From Clarkia xantiana subsp. parviflora (taxonomy: Eukaryota > Streptophyta > Magnoliopsida > Myrtales > Onagraceae): a stretch of 64,000 nucleotides of DNA. The DNA lies in assembly GCA_036873135.1 (NCBI GenBank), contig JAPTYO010000023.1, positions 2,305,834-2,369,833 of the forward strand. Direction: 5' to 3'. The notes under the pieces were generated by a model. The model made no database searches and had not been told where the DNA came from. It saw only the letters and a program-made list of their open reading frames with translations. The position numbers were made by a program, and so were the translations under genes. How positions within the stretch are numbered: position 1 is the stretch's first letter; every line of letters begins with the position of its first letter. Shown here piece after piece: positions 11,868 to 23,591 of this stretch.

Positions 11868-12788
11868 TCCTATTAGAAAATAAAATATATTTTATAAAGT
11901 TATATTAGGAATATATATATTTTCGATTGTGTTTTCCTTACTATATTGTTATAGATTTAGTTTTGTATCTATATATATAGTTACTTGTACTCAACCCTAA
12001 AATATAATATACATTATCATTCTTCTATATTGTATCAGAGTCTTTCTTCCTCTAACGAGTTAATCACCTAGCCTCCGCCCACACTCACCGATGTCCATTG
12101 GCGGTCGGCACCACCGTCGGCTATGCATATGTCATGTCGGCCACCCCTGCCCAATTATGAAATATATATATTTTTTAAAATTTCTAAAAAGAAAATAAAT
12201 CATTCATTCCGTGTCGACGACTTCTGCGCCGATCCCATACTTTAGCGCCAACTAACGACGTCATCACACCGATGGTCTCTACTATCATCGTGTCCACCTA
12301 CATTCTTCTCTGCAGTTGGCGACGAGACCTCTTTAACCTTCCACCTGGACCTTTCCGGGCTTCCGCAATTGCCGAATGAACATCCCCGGGCTTCCGCCGT
12401 TGCCGACCGGACATCTATGAGCTTCCGTCGTGCCGACTGGACATCTCCAGGCTTTCCCCGTTGCCAAATGGGCATCTCCGAGCTTCCGCCATTTCCGAAT
12501 GGACATCTGCGGGCATCCACTAATGACGTCTGGATTACTCGGGATATTCTTCGTACCAAAATCGGTGTTCCTGCCAAATCTTACGTCTTGCGTGGCGTAA
12601 TAGGGAATCAAATATAACTGTAAAATATATTTTTATTATATTATGATAAAGTTATATTAGGAATACATATATTTTTAATATATTATCAACTTATATTTTC
12701 ATTATTATAAATTTAGTCTTGTAGATATATATATATATAGGTACTAAACCCTAAATAAGATGATATACATTCTTATTATTCTATACAT
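11868..12788 (+). mobile_element. Probable TRIM (miniature LTR retrotransposon)
   Basis: Two direct repeats of roughly 155-170 bp lie at about 11868-12024 and 12619-12788. They share AAAGTTATATTAGGAATA, TAGATTTAGT-like and CCCTAAA blocks. Just after the first repeat is TTGTATCAGAGTC, which resembles the initiator-tRNA-Met primer site TGGTATCAGAGC. The internal part (about 590 bp) has no gag or pol. It has a run of about four 35-bp repeats built on CTTCCGCC..GTTGCC..GGACATCTCCG at 12355-12520. The repeats are diverged, so the exact ends are uncertain. Confidence 0.45.
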
Positions 12789-14062
12789 CTTCGTTATAAT
12801 AATAAATTACAATTCACTTCATGAGTTGAATATATTTAGTGGATATGTGTATAATTTCCGTTCATTATTTATAGATGGATATATTTCAGCATCTAACAAC
12901 ATGCTGAGTCACGCTTTTTTTTTTCAAGATAATAATTCATGTGCTACTACACTTGCTTTTCAGAGTGAATCATATCAATATATATAACTTTATCTATGAA
13001 ACAACATTTCATATATATGTATTTATTTCACAAGAAAAATGATTTCAACATCTAACAACATGTTGAGCCACACTTCATTTTTCAAGATAATATTTACGTG
13101 CTACTACACTCGCATCTGGGAGTGGAGCACATCAATGTATATAAATTTATGTATGAAATAACATTTTGTAAGTGTTTTGTTTTTTTCACCCAAAAAAAAG
13201 TTTTTTTTTTTTTTTTTTTTTAACTAAGAAAATGAATGAGCCAGTAGTGACGATCATATGTCCATCCCTCTACGTAACGTTTAGGCTCACTGTTTGGAGT
13301 TTTCTCAACTAGACTTACTGATCAACCGACGGATGCACTCACCCGTCAACGTAGCCTCACCCCACCAGCAGCCTAGTACATTTAAAAGGCAGATCAATTT
13401 AGTCCAATCCTACTCGGCTTCTCATATGCCTAACGTTGTAGGTGACGGCCCTAAGGGGATATGAATTTGGAACTTTGGAGCCAAACACATGTAAATAAAT
13501 ACACTCTTAACAAATAGACTACCACTTTTGGTGATTCATATACGTGTTTTCAATATCATTATACCGTATGCCATAGAAGTCCCGTAAGATCGTCACATGT
13601 CATACAATTGAATCTGAAAAATACAGAATAATATTGATTGATTGGAATATCAAATAATCAATAAAAAATTAATTATAGTGTAAAAACAACAATCTCTTTC
13701 TTTCAATTGATGATCACTACGTGATTCATGAATAATCTTGAATTTTCTTTACATGAGAAATTAATTTTAAGCGATTGGTCTTGATAATATGTGTACATGT
13801 TAAACTATACAAAAACAATACAATAAAACGATGAATGATGTTTATTCTCATATACAATAACACTTACATGGAAATAATACAATCTTGAAAAACAAGTAAA
13901 ATCTACAAAAATCTACCTAAACTTGAACAATAAGTAACATCTACAACATTCATAAAACATATTTCATAACAAGGTTAATCTTTTCCTTACACATATTTCT
14001 GTATCATCACACATAGGAAAACAAAGCGTACGTAGCAAGCAAACTCATACTCACATGGCCAT
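12789..14062. other. Intergenic stretch with repeat debris
   Basis: AT-rich. A roughly 175-bp block is imperfectly repeated (CATCTAACAACATG..GAGTCACGC at about 12890 and ..TTGAGCCACACTTC at about 13050). A T-run lies at 13200-13222. At 13430-13485 GGCCCTAAGGGGATATGAATT and GGAGCCAAACACATG match the tRNA-related SINE seen at 56400-56580 and are a relic of it. No gene seen; the last 150 bases are the 3' flank of pectinesterase gene 1. Confidence 0.4.
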
Positions 14063-17000
14063 TCACGCCGCTGACATCATCAGCGGCGTGTACGGAAACC
14101 CCCACCGCCGGATCCACTCGTCGTCACGCATAAACCTCGACGGCGTATACGTCTGAATCTGCGACGACGACAGTGTCCTCACCCCCTTCCACTTTACCCG
14201 CTTCGACTTATCTGCACCGGCACCCTTGTTATTATACTCCGAGTAGTACAACGTGTCGAGCCCGAACGTCCCCATCCACGGCAACCACCCTTCCGGCTCG
14301 ATAATCCCGTCGATATTCGACTGCATGATGATCGTTCGAGAGAACTTCTTCCACGGCCTTCCGAGATACGACTTGAACTTGTCTTTCACTTCCATGTATG
14401 TCGGGTCGCCGGTGATTGTGCAGCCCTGGAGGACGATTCCGGTTCGGGACCGGCTCTCTTTTCTTCCTTGTGCGGTGACGATGCATTGTTGGTTCTCGGC
14501 CGGTTTGCGGATGAGGAATTTGCATTTTTGGAAGACGACGGCGGCGTTGCCGAAGACGAAGTCGATGGTGCCGGAGATGGTGCAGTCGCGGTAGAATTGG
14601 CGCATGGTGTGGGTGTAGAGTGTGTCTTGGTAGCCGTCCATGTGGCAGTTGTAGAAGACGGATTTTTCCGACTTTACGAGGAGGGCGACCGCTTGGTGCT
14701 TGACCGCACCAGCGGAGTTCTCGAACCCGATGCCCTTGGCCATGAAGTCAGTTCCGAGAACACCTACATTCGAGACCGGTTTAGTTTGTCTGGCTACGGT
14801 TAGGGCAGGTCTTGGAACTGGTCCGGCCCTGACTGGAATTGGTTTAAACAGTTCCGGTACTAAGAGAACCGATTTTATTTTCTATACTAGTTTATTGCTA
14901 AAAAACTGGTCGTTTGGAACTGATTCTGGAGCGGTTCCAATCTATTTTGCCAAAAACATTTACGGTTCAGTCTAGAACCGGTATGGACCATCTTTTAACG
15001 AAGATTTACACTAAATTGTTTAAAACAAAAAACCAGTACAAACCAGTTCCAGTCCAGTTAAAAATTAGTTCCGATTCAGAATAGAATAGAATCGGTTCCA
15101 CATAAGTAACTAATGATTCTTAGTAATGAATCACTCCTCCAACCTGATCTGTTTGGAACTAGTCGGACCAGTTTTTTGTTTCCTCACCCTAGCTAGGGTT
15201 TTGTTTATGTAACGTAAACAAAAAATAAGTCCAAACCAGTTCCGATCCAGTTCGAAATCGGTTCCGATTCATAACAGAATCAGTTCAACATAAGTAACTA
15301 ACGATTCTTAGTACTGGATCACTCCTTGTAGATTTGTAGGCCTGATATGTTTGGAACTAGTCGGGCCAGTTTTTGTTTCCTCACCCTAGCTAGGGTTTTG
15401 TTTATGGAACGTTGTTTTGTTAGACATGACGAAAATTAAACGTGTAACATCAACATAATGTATCGACTTACTAACTGTTGCAGTATGGAAGGTCTGCACA
15501 CCGTCGGCGTAGTTCTTATTATTAACGATCCTCGTCTTGTTCGGTCCGTCTCCGATCAACACCACATTATTCATTTTCTTCGCGAAAATAACCTGCTCAT
15601 TATAGACTCCTTCCTTAATATGCAACACAAACGGCTCAGTCGCCTTAATCGGAATATCCTTGATCGCCTCCTTAATCGTTTTATACTTGCCACTCCCGTC
15701 TTTAGCCACGACGATGTCGGGTTTCAAGTCCGAACCCGCCAGCAGCTTCCGCTTCGTAAAATCCATCCAGTTCGGGACATCACCGTCGTGTCCTACAACT
15801 GGAAGGCTTGCGGTGTTGAACTGGAGAAGGCGTCGGTTGTTGAAACCCGTAATGTTGAGGTTTCCGAGAAGGGCGGAGATCTCGCCGATCATGGCTAGGG
15901 AGTTGGTGGTGAGCTCCATTGATATGTTCAATGCCTTCCTCATCTTTTCACCGGCTTCAGACGTCACATTCTTGAACCCGTCTAAGCAAGTTTCCTGATA
16001 TTGAAGTACAGAGGTTAAACCACGTCTTCATAATTTCTTATAATTTGTGAGGGATTGCTTTCTAATGCAGCTTGAGAGGGATAAGAAACGCAGACATTCG
16101 TTGATTCAAAGAATACCAAAAATCTAACGCAAAGTTGAAGAAACCCTCGATTTATTCATATATAATTCAACTCAATAACTGAAACTCAAAGACGGCTAAA
16201 CATAGCTTAAATAATGAAAACAAAAACCCTAATCCTAGTCCAAAATCCGAAATTTACAACAAACCCTAACAAAATCTATAAATTGCAAAAACGACCTAAA
16301 GAAACATAAATTGCGATTTTGACCCTCTAAACGAATGATTTTGAGATTATTGATTAATGAAAAAAACGAGGTTTTCCTCAATACTGTGTCAAATTTTCGG
16401 TATTCTGCGGAATTCAACAATTTTTCGTGCATTCTACCCTCCATCTATCCCCATCATGCTACATCACTTTCCTTGACAAAATATCAACACAAATTTCCAA
16501 TTTTCTTGTAGTGTCTGTTGTGTCACGTGATACAATATAATTGATTTAGAATATCGGAATTGCTAGTTTCACTACGTGTCATTACCTGATAAGTCGACAC
16601 AGCACTGAGCCAGATGTTGAGGTCTTCCAGGGCATCGTCGAGCTTCGTGATATCGAATTTCCCGAGCCTTACGAACGCGTGTTCGAGTTCGTCAATCGAG
16701 TACGACATCAACTCCTTGCAAATCTGCAGTGCCTGCTTCGCCATCGGGTCTTCCTCAACTTCCTTCAACGTCTGCGATCTCGCAGCCGCCTGACGGATAT
16801 ACTTCATCGTCGCGTTAAAACCGATCTTAATAAGGTCTTTCGGGTCCGAACTATTCGTGCCCGATTTTTTTAGGGTTGTAATGCACGTGTACTTGTAGTC
16901 GGTAGGTGCGCACATCGACTCGATCGATTTACTCGAGGTCGAAACCCCGCTCGCACCGCTAGAGGCATCCGAGCTGGCGTTTTCATTGGTGACACCGACC

Positions 17001-17089
17001 GATACGACCGACCCAACCACCACGAGCATAAGTCCGGAAACCCCGAGAATCGCGAGTTTCCGCTTGCTATTCGCATCATCATTCCCCAT
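14063..17089 (-). CDS. Pectinesterase with PMEI pro-region (type I), copy 1, 575 aa
   Basis: De-esterifies cell-wall homogalacturonan. Three exons on the minus strand: 16586-17089, 15472-15994 and 14063-14763, with in-phase GT-AG joins (donor GTAAGT at 15471) and stop TGA. Residues 11-34 are a hydrophobic signal or anchor. A PMEI-type four-Cys helical pro-region follows (SMCAPTDYKYTC, ALQICKELM, ETCLDGF). RRLL and RKLL motifs just before LKPDIVVAKDGSGKY fit subtilase processing sites. The catalytic domain has the expected Gln (HQAVAL, about 366), Asp of GYQDTLY (about 389), Asp of DFVFG (about 410) and Arg of LGRPWK. Frame and motifs are intact, so it should be active. Compared with copy 2 at 57435-59499 it has an extra intron (15995-16585) splitting TYQ|ETCLDG, and that intron contains a CACTA transposon end. 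The C-terminus (EWIRRWGFPY) departs from the usual W..AGVPY ending. Confidence 0.93.
15021..15411. repeat. Two tandem copies of a roughly 195-bp repeat in pectinesterase 1 intron 2
   Basis: Units at about 15021-15214 and 15215-15411 share CATAAGTAACTAA.GATTCTTAGTA, TTTGGAACTAGTCGG.CCAG and CCTCACCCTAGCTAGGG. Both are rich in GGTTCC/GGAACC words, as is the preceding 14770-15000 part of the intron. No transposon end or gene is recognised. Confidence 0.7.
16320..16513. mobile_element. One end of a CACTA-type element (pectinesterase 1 intron 1)
   Basis: ATTTTCTTGTAGTG ends at 16513. Its complement CACTACAAGAAAAT is the standard CACTA (EnSpm) terminus. The sequence inward (GAGGTTTTCCTCA.., TTTTCGGTATTCTGCGG) also appears at about 50390-50470. 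The opposite terminus was not found in the intron, so the left limit is arbitrary. Confidence 0.45.
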
Positions 17090-17404
17090 ATTCGGAGACC
17101 CTCACCTCTTTAGAGTGTTTTTTTGTTGTTTCTTCCGTTTTTTTTTTTTTTTGGTGAAAAAAAAATAACAAGGTGAAGATGACCTCCTCTTAGAAGGAAG
17201 AGAGTCGTCCTCTAAAAAAATTTAATTTTTAATTTTTTTAGGGTTAATTTAACTATTGCTGAGTTACGTACTATGTGGAAAGGTAAACTTATAGTGGGAG
17301 ATAATTAAGGGTTTGTTGGAGAATTAGGGTTTGGAGAAATTGTAGAGAGAATGAGTGGATATAGATATGTCTTCGTACATTGTGGTGGAGATACCTTCGG
17401 GGCC

Positions 17405-17418
17405 TCTACTTATAGTAT
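17405..17418 (-). promoter_or_regulatory. Possible TATA box of pectinesterase gene 1
   Basis: On the minus strand the sequence reads ATACTATAAGTAGAGG, about 320 bp before the ATG at 17089. Position and context are similar to the clearer TATAAATA of copy 2. The leader between contains long T and A runs. Confidence 0.3.
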
Positions 17419-18059
17419 ATGTATATCTCTACATGATATAAGCCATGCATGCAAGCAATTATTCCTATGTTAAAAAAGTAATATGAATTTCAGTGGGGAA
17501 TCTATGATGGGGATGCGCTATGAATTTTTTTTTTTTCGGAAGTTTAAAATGTACAATATGTTTTAAATGTACAATATGTTTCAAAAAGATAATAATTTAT
17601 ATTTCATTAATCATATGTCCAAAATAGTCAACAAGTACATTTCAAATATACGAAATTAACTTAGTCGGATCGGATCAGAACCGGGTTTGTGGATCAATTG
17701 AGTCTTAATAGAGTTGAGATACTATTGTAACTAGTATGAGTTACAAGGTCTTGATTTTGATATTTAGAAAAGTGTTTGGTTAATTTTCTAAATTTAAAAT
17801 GTATTTGACGATAATTTAAGACTGATAATTGAAGGAAATACCAAATACCTTTATTTTGAAGCATGCTTTATATTTTGAAACCATCAATATATCCAAATTT
17901 ATTGATGGTCTACATCATTTTCCTATCAATTGGACACCGTGGGAACATGTATTAGAGTAACTACAGTTTCTATTCTAATAAAAGATAGTTAAATAAAATT
18001 TACAGTTTCTATTCTCATTTTATAAACCTCATTCTTAATTGATTGAATGAGGTTTTATA
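17419..18059. other. Intergenic stretch with a transposon relic
   Basis: The part at about 17530-17900 (TGTACAATATGTTTCAAAA, CAACAAGTACATTTCAAA) matches the interior of the CAGTGGCGG-ended element at 50834-51699 and is a fragment of it. Nothing else recognised. Confidence 0.4.
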
Positions 18060-18068
18060 AAAATATAA

Positions 18069-19267
18069 GGGTCAATAACCTGGGAGAGGTCTGAAGTTTG
18101 ACCCTTGTGAATTTGAGAGGTCTGAAGTTTGAAATGGTGATAACAAAGGTCTGAAGTTTCGACTTGTAGATAATAGAGGTCTCCGTTAGTTTTTTCCGTT
18201 AAAACTGACGGAAGTTGGTCATGTGCATTGCATGTGACCAGAAATAAAAAAAAATTCCAAAAATACCCTTCTTGCATATCACATGATTGAATGAAAAGAC
18301 GAAAATGCCCTTAAGGCCACCACCCAACTCCAGCCACCACCACGGCTCCGGCCGGCCACTACCCAACTCCGGCGACTACCACTCTCTCCGGCGACCACCA
18401 CCCTCTCCGGCCGGCCACCACCCTCTCCGACGACCGCCACCACGGCCCCAATTGGGCCCAAATCGGAGCCACCGGCCCCGATTGGGCCCAAATCGGAGCC
18501 ACAAAGCTCCGATCGGAGCTCGGTGGCTCCGATCGGAGCTATGTGGCTCCGATTTGGGGCCACAGAGCTCCGATTTGGAGCTCTGTGGCCCAAGATCGGA
18601 GCCACAGAGCTCCAAATCGGAGCTCTGTGGCTCCGATCTGGGGCCACAGAGCTCCCAATCGGAGCTCTGTGGCTCCGATCTGGGGCCACAGAGCTCCCAA
18701 TCGGAGCTCTGTGGCCCCAAATCGGAGCCACAGAGCTCCAAATTGGAGCTCTGTGGCTCCGATCTGGGGCCACAGAGCTCCAAATCGGAGCTCTGTGGCC
18801 CCAAATCGGAGCCACCGAGCTCCGATCGGAGCTTTGTGGCTCCGATTTGGGCCCAATCGGGGCCGGTGGCTCCGATTTGGGCCCAATTGGGGCCGTGGTG
18901 GCGGTCGTCAGAGAGGGTGGTGGCCGGCCGGAGAGGGTGGTGGTCGCCGGAGAGAGTGGTGGTCGCCGGAGAGGGTGGTGGCCGGCCGGAGCCGTGGTGG
19001 TGGTCGGAGTTGGGTTAGGTTTAAATTATGGACAGGGGTATTTTTGTCATTTCATCTTTATATTAATTAAACTTTTTATTAATTCAAATATTACAAAAGG
19101 GTATTTTTGACATTTCACACGGTTCTGTTAAATTTGACAGAAAATTTGGACGGAAAACCTAAAAATCACAAAGTCCAAACTTCAGACCTCAGTTATCACC
19201 ATTTCAATCTTCAGACCTCTCAAATTAACAAGGGCCAAACTTCAGACCTCTCCCAGGTTATTGACCC
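18069..19267. mobile_element. Mutator-like non-autonomous element, family B, copy 1
   Basis: 1199 bp, flanked by an exact 9-bp duplication AAAATATAA (18060-18068 and 19268-19276). The termini are long inverted repeats beginning GGGTCAATAACCTGGGAG and ending CTCCCAGGTTATTGACCC. Inside each arm are AGAGGTCTGAAGTTTG repeats, CCGTTAAAACTGACGG and CATGTGACC, then CCGGCGACCACC-type GC-rich arms around a palindromic array. A second, shorter copy lies at 45123-45930. No transposase. Confidence 0.8.
18490..18870. repeat. Array of 42-bp palindromic units in the core of element B1
   Basis: Blocks such as GTGGCTCCGATCTGGGGCC and CACAGAGCTCC..ATCGGAGCTCT alternate, each largely its own reverse complement. 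Direct copies at 18627 and 18669 give a 42-bp period. Because 42 is a multiple of three and the unit lacks stops, five or more of the six frames stay open over 340-730 bp. These are repeat artefacts and not genes. Confidence 0.85.
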
Positions 19268-19499
19268 AAAATATAATAATGAATGTCTTAATATCTTGCT
19301 TACACAAAATAATCAGATCTTACACTAAAATAATGGGGTGTATGGTATGTTTTTCTTAAAAAAAAACTTAGTATTCCAATACAAATACTCGACAATGAGG
19401 TGATGTTTGTCACTCCATTATTGCATGTGGCTCCGCTACTATGAACAACACATAACTCCTTACAGACTCCGTCTATGCCTTGAGAATGGAAAAACATTC

Positions 19500-19615
19500 A
19501 TAACTATTAATCAACACATTACCTCTTACGAACTGTGTCGAAGCCTTGTGCATTGAAAAATATAGATGAGCAGAACCTTACCCGTTACGGGTTGATCCCT
19601 ATATGAGTGTGGATT
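19500..19615 (+). repeat. SINE fragment
   Basis: GAACCTTACCCGTTACGGG followed by GATCCCTATATGAGTG matches the middle of the SINE at 49321-49550 (CTTTACCCCTTACGGGCTGA.., GTGCGAGTGATGATTAG). The promoter boxes and A-tail are missing. Confidence 0.35.
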
Positions 19616-19749
19616 ATTTTAAGTGTGAGGTAAATATGATATATATGATGTTCTCTTGACGGTCCCTTAGAAAACTAATAGAAAAAAAAAATACAATTAT
19701 CAATATATTTATAGTATATCTAGCCTAACTTTTAATATTATATATTATA

Positions 19750-20487
19750 GGGTTAACAGGTTTTTTGGTCCAGCATATTTGACAATTTTTAAATTTTGAT
19801 CCAACATATTTTTTTTTTCCTAGTTTTGATACCATATGTTTGAGAACTTTTGACTTTTGGTTCATCCGTTAATTGACCGTCTGTTTAACCGTTAAATAGT
19901 CACGTGACTTGCACATGCCTAGTCATTTTGTTCAATTTAATCCTCAAATTTATTGTCTTAACTTTTTATTTTTGCAATTTAGCCCTTATACATTATCAAC
20001 CACACCCTAGGGCTAAATTGACCTAGCCATGGTCCGACCCATGACTAGGTCGGACCATAGGTATGGTCGCCCAAGTCCGGCAACCCTTGCCATGGTCCGA
20101 ACTAGCCATGGTCCGACCCGTGACTAGGTCGGACCATGGTTAGGGTTGCCCAGGTCCGACGACCCTAGTCATGGTCCGACCTAGCCATGGGTCGGACTAT
20201 GACTAGGTCAATTTAGTCTTAGGGCGCAATTGATAATGCTTAAGGGCTAAATTGCAAAAATAAAAAGTTAGGATAATAAATTTGAGGACTAAAATGAATA
20301 AAATAAAAATTTTGTACTAGGCATGCGCAAGTCACGTGACTATTTAACGGTCAAACTGACGGTCAACTAACAGATGGACTAAAAGCCAAAAGTTTTCAAA
20401 CATATGGTACTAAAACTAGGCAAAAGAAAATGTTAGATTAAAACTCAAAATTTGTCAAACATGTTGAACCAAAAGACCTGTTTACCT
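19750..20487. mobile_element. Mutator-like non-autonomous element, family D
   Basis: 738 bp with an exact 9-bp duplication TATATTATA (19741-19749 and 20488-20496). Terminal inverted repeats are GGGTTAACAGGTTTTTTGGT and its diverged complement ACCAAAAGACCTGTTTACCT. Subterminal AACCGTTAAATAGTCACGTGAC occurs inverted on the right. The core at 20020-20220 is a palindromic run of CCATGGTCCGACC / GGTCGGACCATGG blocks. No coding capacity. Confidence 0.8.
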
Positions 20488-20689
20488 TATATTATAATAT
20501 AATATTAATTTCAAGGGAAGTAACCAACTTTTTACAAAATATTTACAGGTGCAATTTTCCAGACATAAAAAGTGTAAACTATATTGCAAACTTAAAAGTC
20601 GTGACACTCAATAGGTATTTATAATGCTGACAGATGATCGACACATTACAACAATTGGAAACTTAGCTTAGATTTTAGAATTGGCTTAC

Positions 20690-21235
20690 AATGGGTGAGC
20701 TCGAGACAAATGAGCGGAATTTTTCAAGAAAATGTCTCTAGCCCTAGTTTTCGGGATTTTTCCACAACTGTCCCTAGCCCTAGCACTAAGTTGAGCATCT
20801 AAAAAAGTCCCTACTTGGTCGGGACTTTTCAAATTCGGGACGGGCTAGGGACAACCCTAGTTTACACCTAATAATGAAAACAAACCTTAATTTTCAACTC
20901 AATACAAATTCAAGTATTCATCAAATTCACGAACACATACATTGAATTCATCAATACATACATCGAATTCACGATCACATACATCAAGGCACACGTAGTT
21001 TAAGTATAATTATTTAAGTTGTAAATTTTTGAATTAGGGTAAATAACTAGGGACATTCGGGACTTTCAAGACTTTCGGGATTTTTTGAAAAAAAATCCCT
21101 AGCCCTAGCCCTAGTTGGGAGTAAAAGTCCCTCCTATACGAGCTCGGGCCCAATTTCGGGACGGGCTAGGGCGGACTTTTCGAGAATTCGGGTTTGTCGG
21201 GTTTTTTGCTCCGCCCGATGAATGTCCCATGAAAC
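20690..21235. mobile_element. Unclassified element with inverted CCCTAGCCC-rich ends
   Basis: Both sides carry related inverted sequence: ATGAGCGGAATTTTTC with TCTAGCCCTAG on the left, and CTAGCCCTAGCCC with GCTCCGCCCGATGAATG on the right. GGGACGGGCTAGGG occurs near both arms. An AT-rich centre has ACATACATCGAATTC-like repeats at 20925-20990. I could not find a target duplication, so the superfamily is open. Confidence 0.35.
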
Positions 21236-21308
21236 ATGATTTCATAATGCTCTAGAGAGTCCAAGCTAAACTAAAACTATGGATACTCTACAATTCTCCG
21301 ATACCTTT

Positions 21309-22102
21309 CTGATGGATATACGCCCAATTTGAACCCGTTGACTTCCGAATCGTTTTATTTTTATCACCCCGCTAATGATTGTAAATCGAAACTTCAACCC
21401 GAACACTTCGCGAGAACACCAACGGCTCGGACGAGGCCGAAGCGCTCGTCCGGCCGAGTCAAACTCACCTAGGTGAGGTTGGGTGGCCACACCCGACCTC
21501 CCCTAGGGGAGATCGGGTCAGCCAACCCGATCTCCCCTAGGGGGGATGGGGTTGGCCAACCCCATCCTCCCTAGGAGGGGTTGGGTGCCCTCACCCAACC
21601 CCTACCCTTGGGGGTCGGATTTCCCTCCCCCCAAGGGCCCTGGCACCACCCTTGGACTCCCACACTCGGTTTATTCCGCCTACCTTCTCCGTATCCTAAG
21701 GTCCTAATTATGCGTTTAAAGGTTAATTAACTGTGTTTAAAGGTTAACGATGTCATTAAGCCACCTTAATGACACTGTTGCCTATAAATACCCCACCCCC
21801 ACTATTCATTTGAGCATCTTGGCAATTTGGATAATTTTGCTCTGACATCTCTCTAGCTTTATCTCTCTAGCTTTATCTCTCTAAGAACCGTACTGACTTA
21901 GGCATCGGAGAGGGTTCATTAGGCACCACCCCCCCTCTGTGCCTGGTACTGCCCCTTCTGCAGGGCGAAAGGAGAAGAGAAGCTAAGGAAGGAAGGACGC
22001 AAGCTAAGACAGTACAACCCGAGAGTACCGGATCCTCCACATCTCCAGTGAGGAACGAGATTTGAGCCGACCATCCGTTGACCCCGATCTCGGAACCTAA
22101 CA
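21309..22102 (+). repeat. 5' LTR of the Gypsy-type element
   Basis: Begins (C)TGATGGATATACGCCC and ends GATCTCGGAACCTAACA. It carries GGGTTGG/CCAACCC palindromes (21480-21600), a TATAAATA box (21783-21790) and an extra copy of CTAGCTTTATCTCT relative to the 3' LTR. Confidence 0.85.
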
Positions 22103-22104
22103 CT

Positions 22105-22120
22105 TGGCGCCGTCAGTGGG
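22105..22120 (+). other. Primer-binding site
   Basis: TGGCGCCGTCAGTGGG lies two bases after the 5' LTR. TGGCGCC-type sites are standard for plant Gypsy elements, although I did not match it to a specific tRNA. Confidence 0.7.
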
Positions 22121-22153
22121 CTTCGGACAGAAAGCCTGGCTATAACAAGAGCA

Positions 22154-23591
22154 ATGACGAACAGCAGGGTGTCTAGACACCACCGCCCACCAGGGGGCAA
22201 TGGACGAAGGAGAGAGCCTATACCCCCAGGAAGGCAGCCTAACCCGGGAAAGCAGCCAATGCAACCAGAACCACAAGGAATCCCACAGCCTCCTCAACAG
22301 AACAACCAGGAGGGAGGACCCTCACGCCCAGCTGGGGCTGAGTCCTCCACAGCCTCAACCCCCCTGGCAAGAAGGCCACAGAGAGAAAGGGAACAACAGG
22401 GAGTGCCATCCCAGCACACGGCACCCCCTGAAGGATATTACTATGAGGCGCAACCCCAGAGGTACCCGTATGGGATGCCGGCCCAAAGAAATGACAACCG
22501 CGCCTACACAACATACACAAGGCCGGTATACACCCAGGGGACAAATACAGAAGCTCATGAAGAGGAACAGATCCCAACGGAAGAGCACCACTCGCACCCT
22601 CGAGCAGGGCAGCTCTGCTCGAGGAGCAAAGAAGAAATTACCAGGAGCCACCCCCAGAGGGAAGGCAACAATTCGTGCCTCCTAGGCAACAGCAGAACGC
22701 CAGGGCTTACACCCCACTGGGGGAGGACAGACAAGCAAGACCTCCAAGGAGGCAAGAATTCTATGAAGCACCCCAGCAGGGACACCAAGGATACACCTAC
22801 AGTCCGTATCAATACGGACAAGGGATCCCGGCAAGCCCCATCTATAACTACGGAGGCCATCAGAGAAATTACACTCCGACGCCGATATTGATCACTCCAG
22901 AAGAAATAGAGGCCATGATAACCCGGAAAATGAACGAGTCAAAGAAAACCAGCTTGCATTGTCTAAGTGACAAAACGAACCACCCTTTCACAAGAGAATT
23001 GGAGATGAACAGGGTGCCAGACTCCCTACACACAGTGCAAATTGCAAAGTATAATGGCAAGGGAGACCCCTAGAGCATATTCAACAGCATGAGGCCTCTC
23101 TATTTGGGAGGACCACTGATGAAAGATACAAGGCACTCCTGTTCCCAAACACCCTATCAGGGGTGGCCTCACACTGGTTCTTCAGCCTACCCTCTGAAAG
23201 CATCCACTCATGGGAGCAGCTAAAGGCGAAGTTTCTGCAGAGATATCTAGGGGAGAGGAAACTCCTCAAAGGAACAGGCTCCATCGATGATGTCAAACAA
23301 GAATACGATGAATCTTTAGCCAGTTACTACACTAGGTTCAATCAAAATATCGCAGACATCCAGGGTGACATCACTGAGGGTGAGATAATACGAGCCTTCA
23401 TCAGAAACCTAGGCCGCTTCGGGTCCACACTGGCAGAAAAGATGGCCAAGAAGCCAGCAAGCACCTTAGAGGAGCTTGCAGGAAGAGTAAAAACTCATAT
23501 AGACCTGGAGAGGCACAGGGCAAGTAAGAAAACCAAGATTCAAGCAGCCAAGGAAGACAATGCAAAGCCGAACAAAGGTAAGCCACCCTAG
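22154..23591 (+). pseudogene. gag, N-terminal and core part, frameshifted
   Basis: A Pro/Gln/Arg-rich N-terminal region is open from 22154 to 22891, and an overlapping frame (22675-23073) continues into ITPEEIEAMITRKMNES..HTVQIAKYNGKGDP. Sense then passes to another frame near 23073 (EHIQQHEASLFGRTTDE.., SGVASHWFFSLP). The retrotransposon gag core follows to 23591 (WEQLKAKFLQRYL, SYYTRFNQNI, AFIRNLGRFG, LEELAGRVKTHIDLE). A UAG at 23589 separates it from the next frame-compatible part. The shifts and stop mean no single gag protein is made as written. Gag would form the particle that packages the RNA. Confidence 0.75.

Noticed and set aside
15458..15998. Plus-strand open frames over pectinesterase 1 exon 2 (likewise 14253-14803 over exon 3, and 57745-57954 and 58976-59281 over copy 2)
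   Set aside because: They are shadows of the minus-strand pectinesterase exons, which have the catalytic motifs and in-phase splicing.
18279..19110. Six overlapping long frames on both strands
   Set aside because: All arise from a stop-free 42-bp repeat array inside a transposon; composition is purely repetitive.
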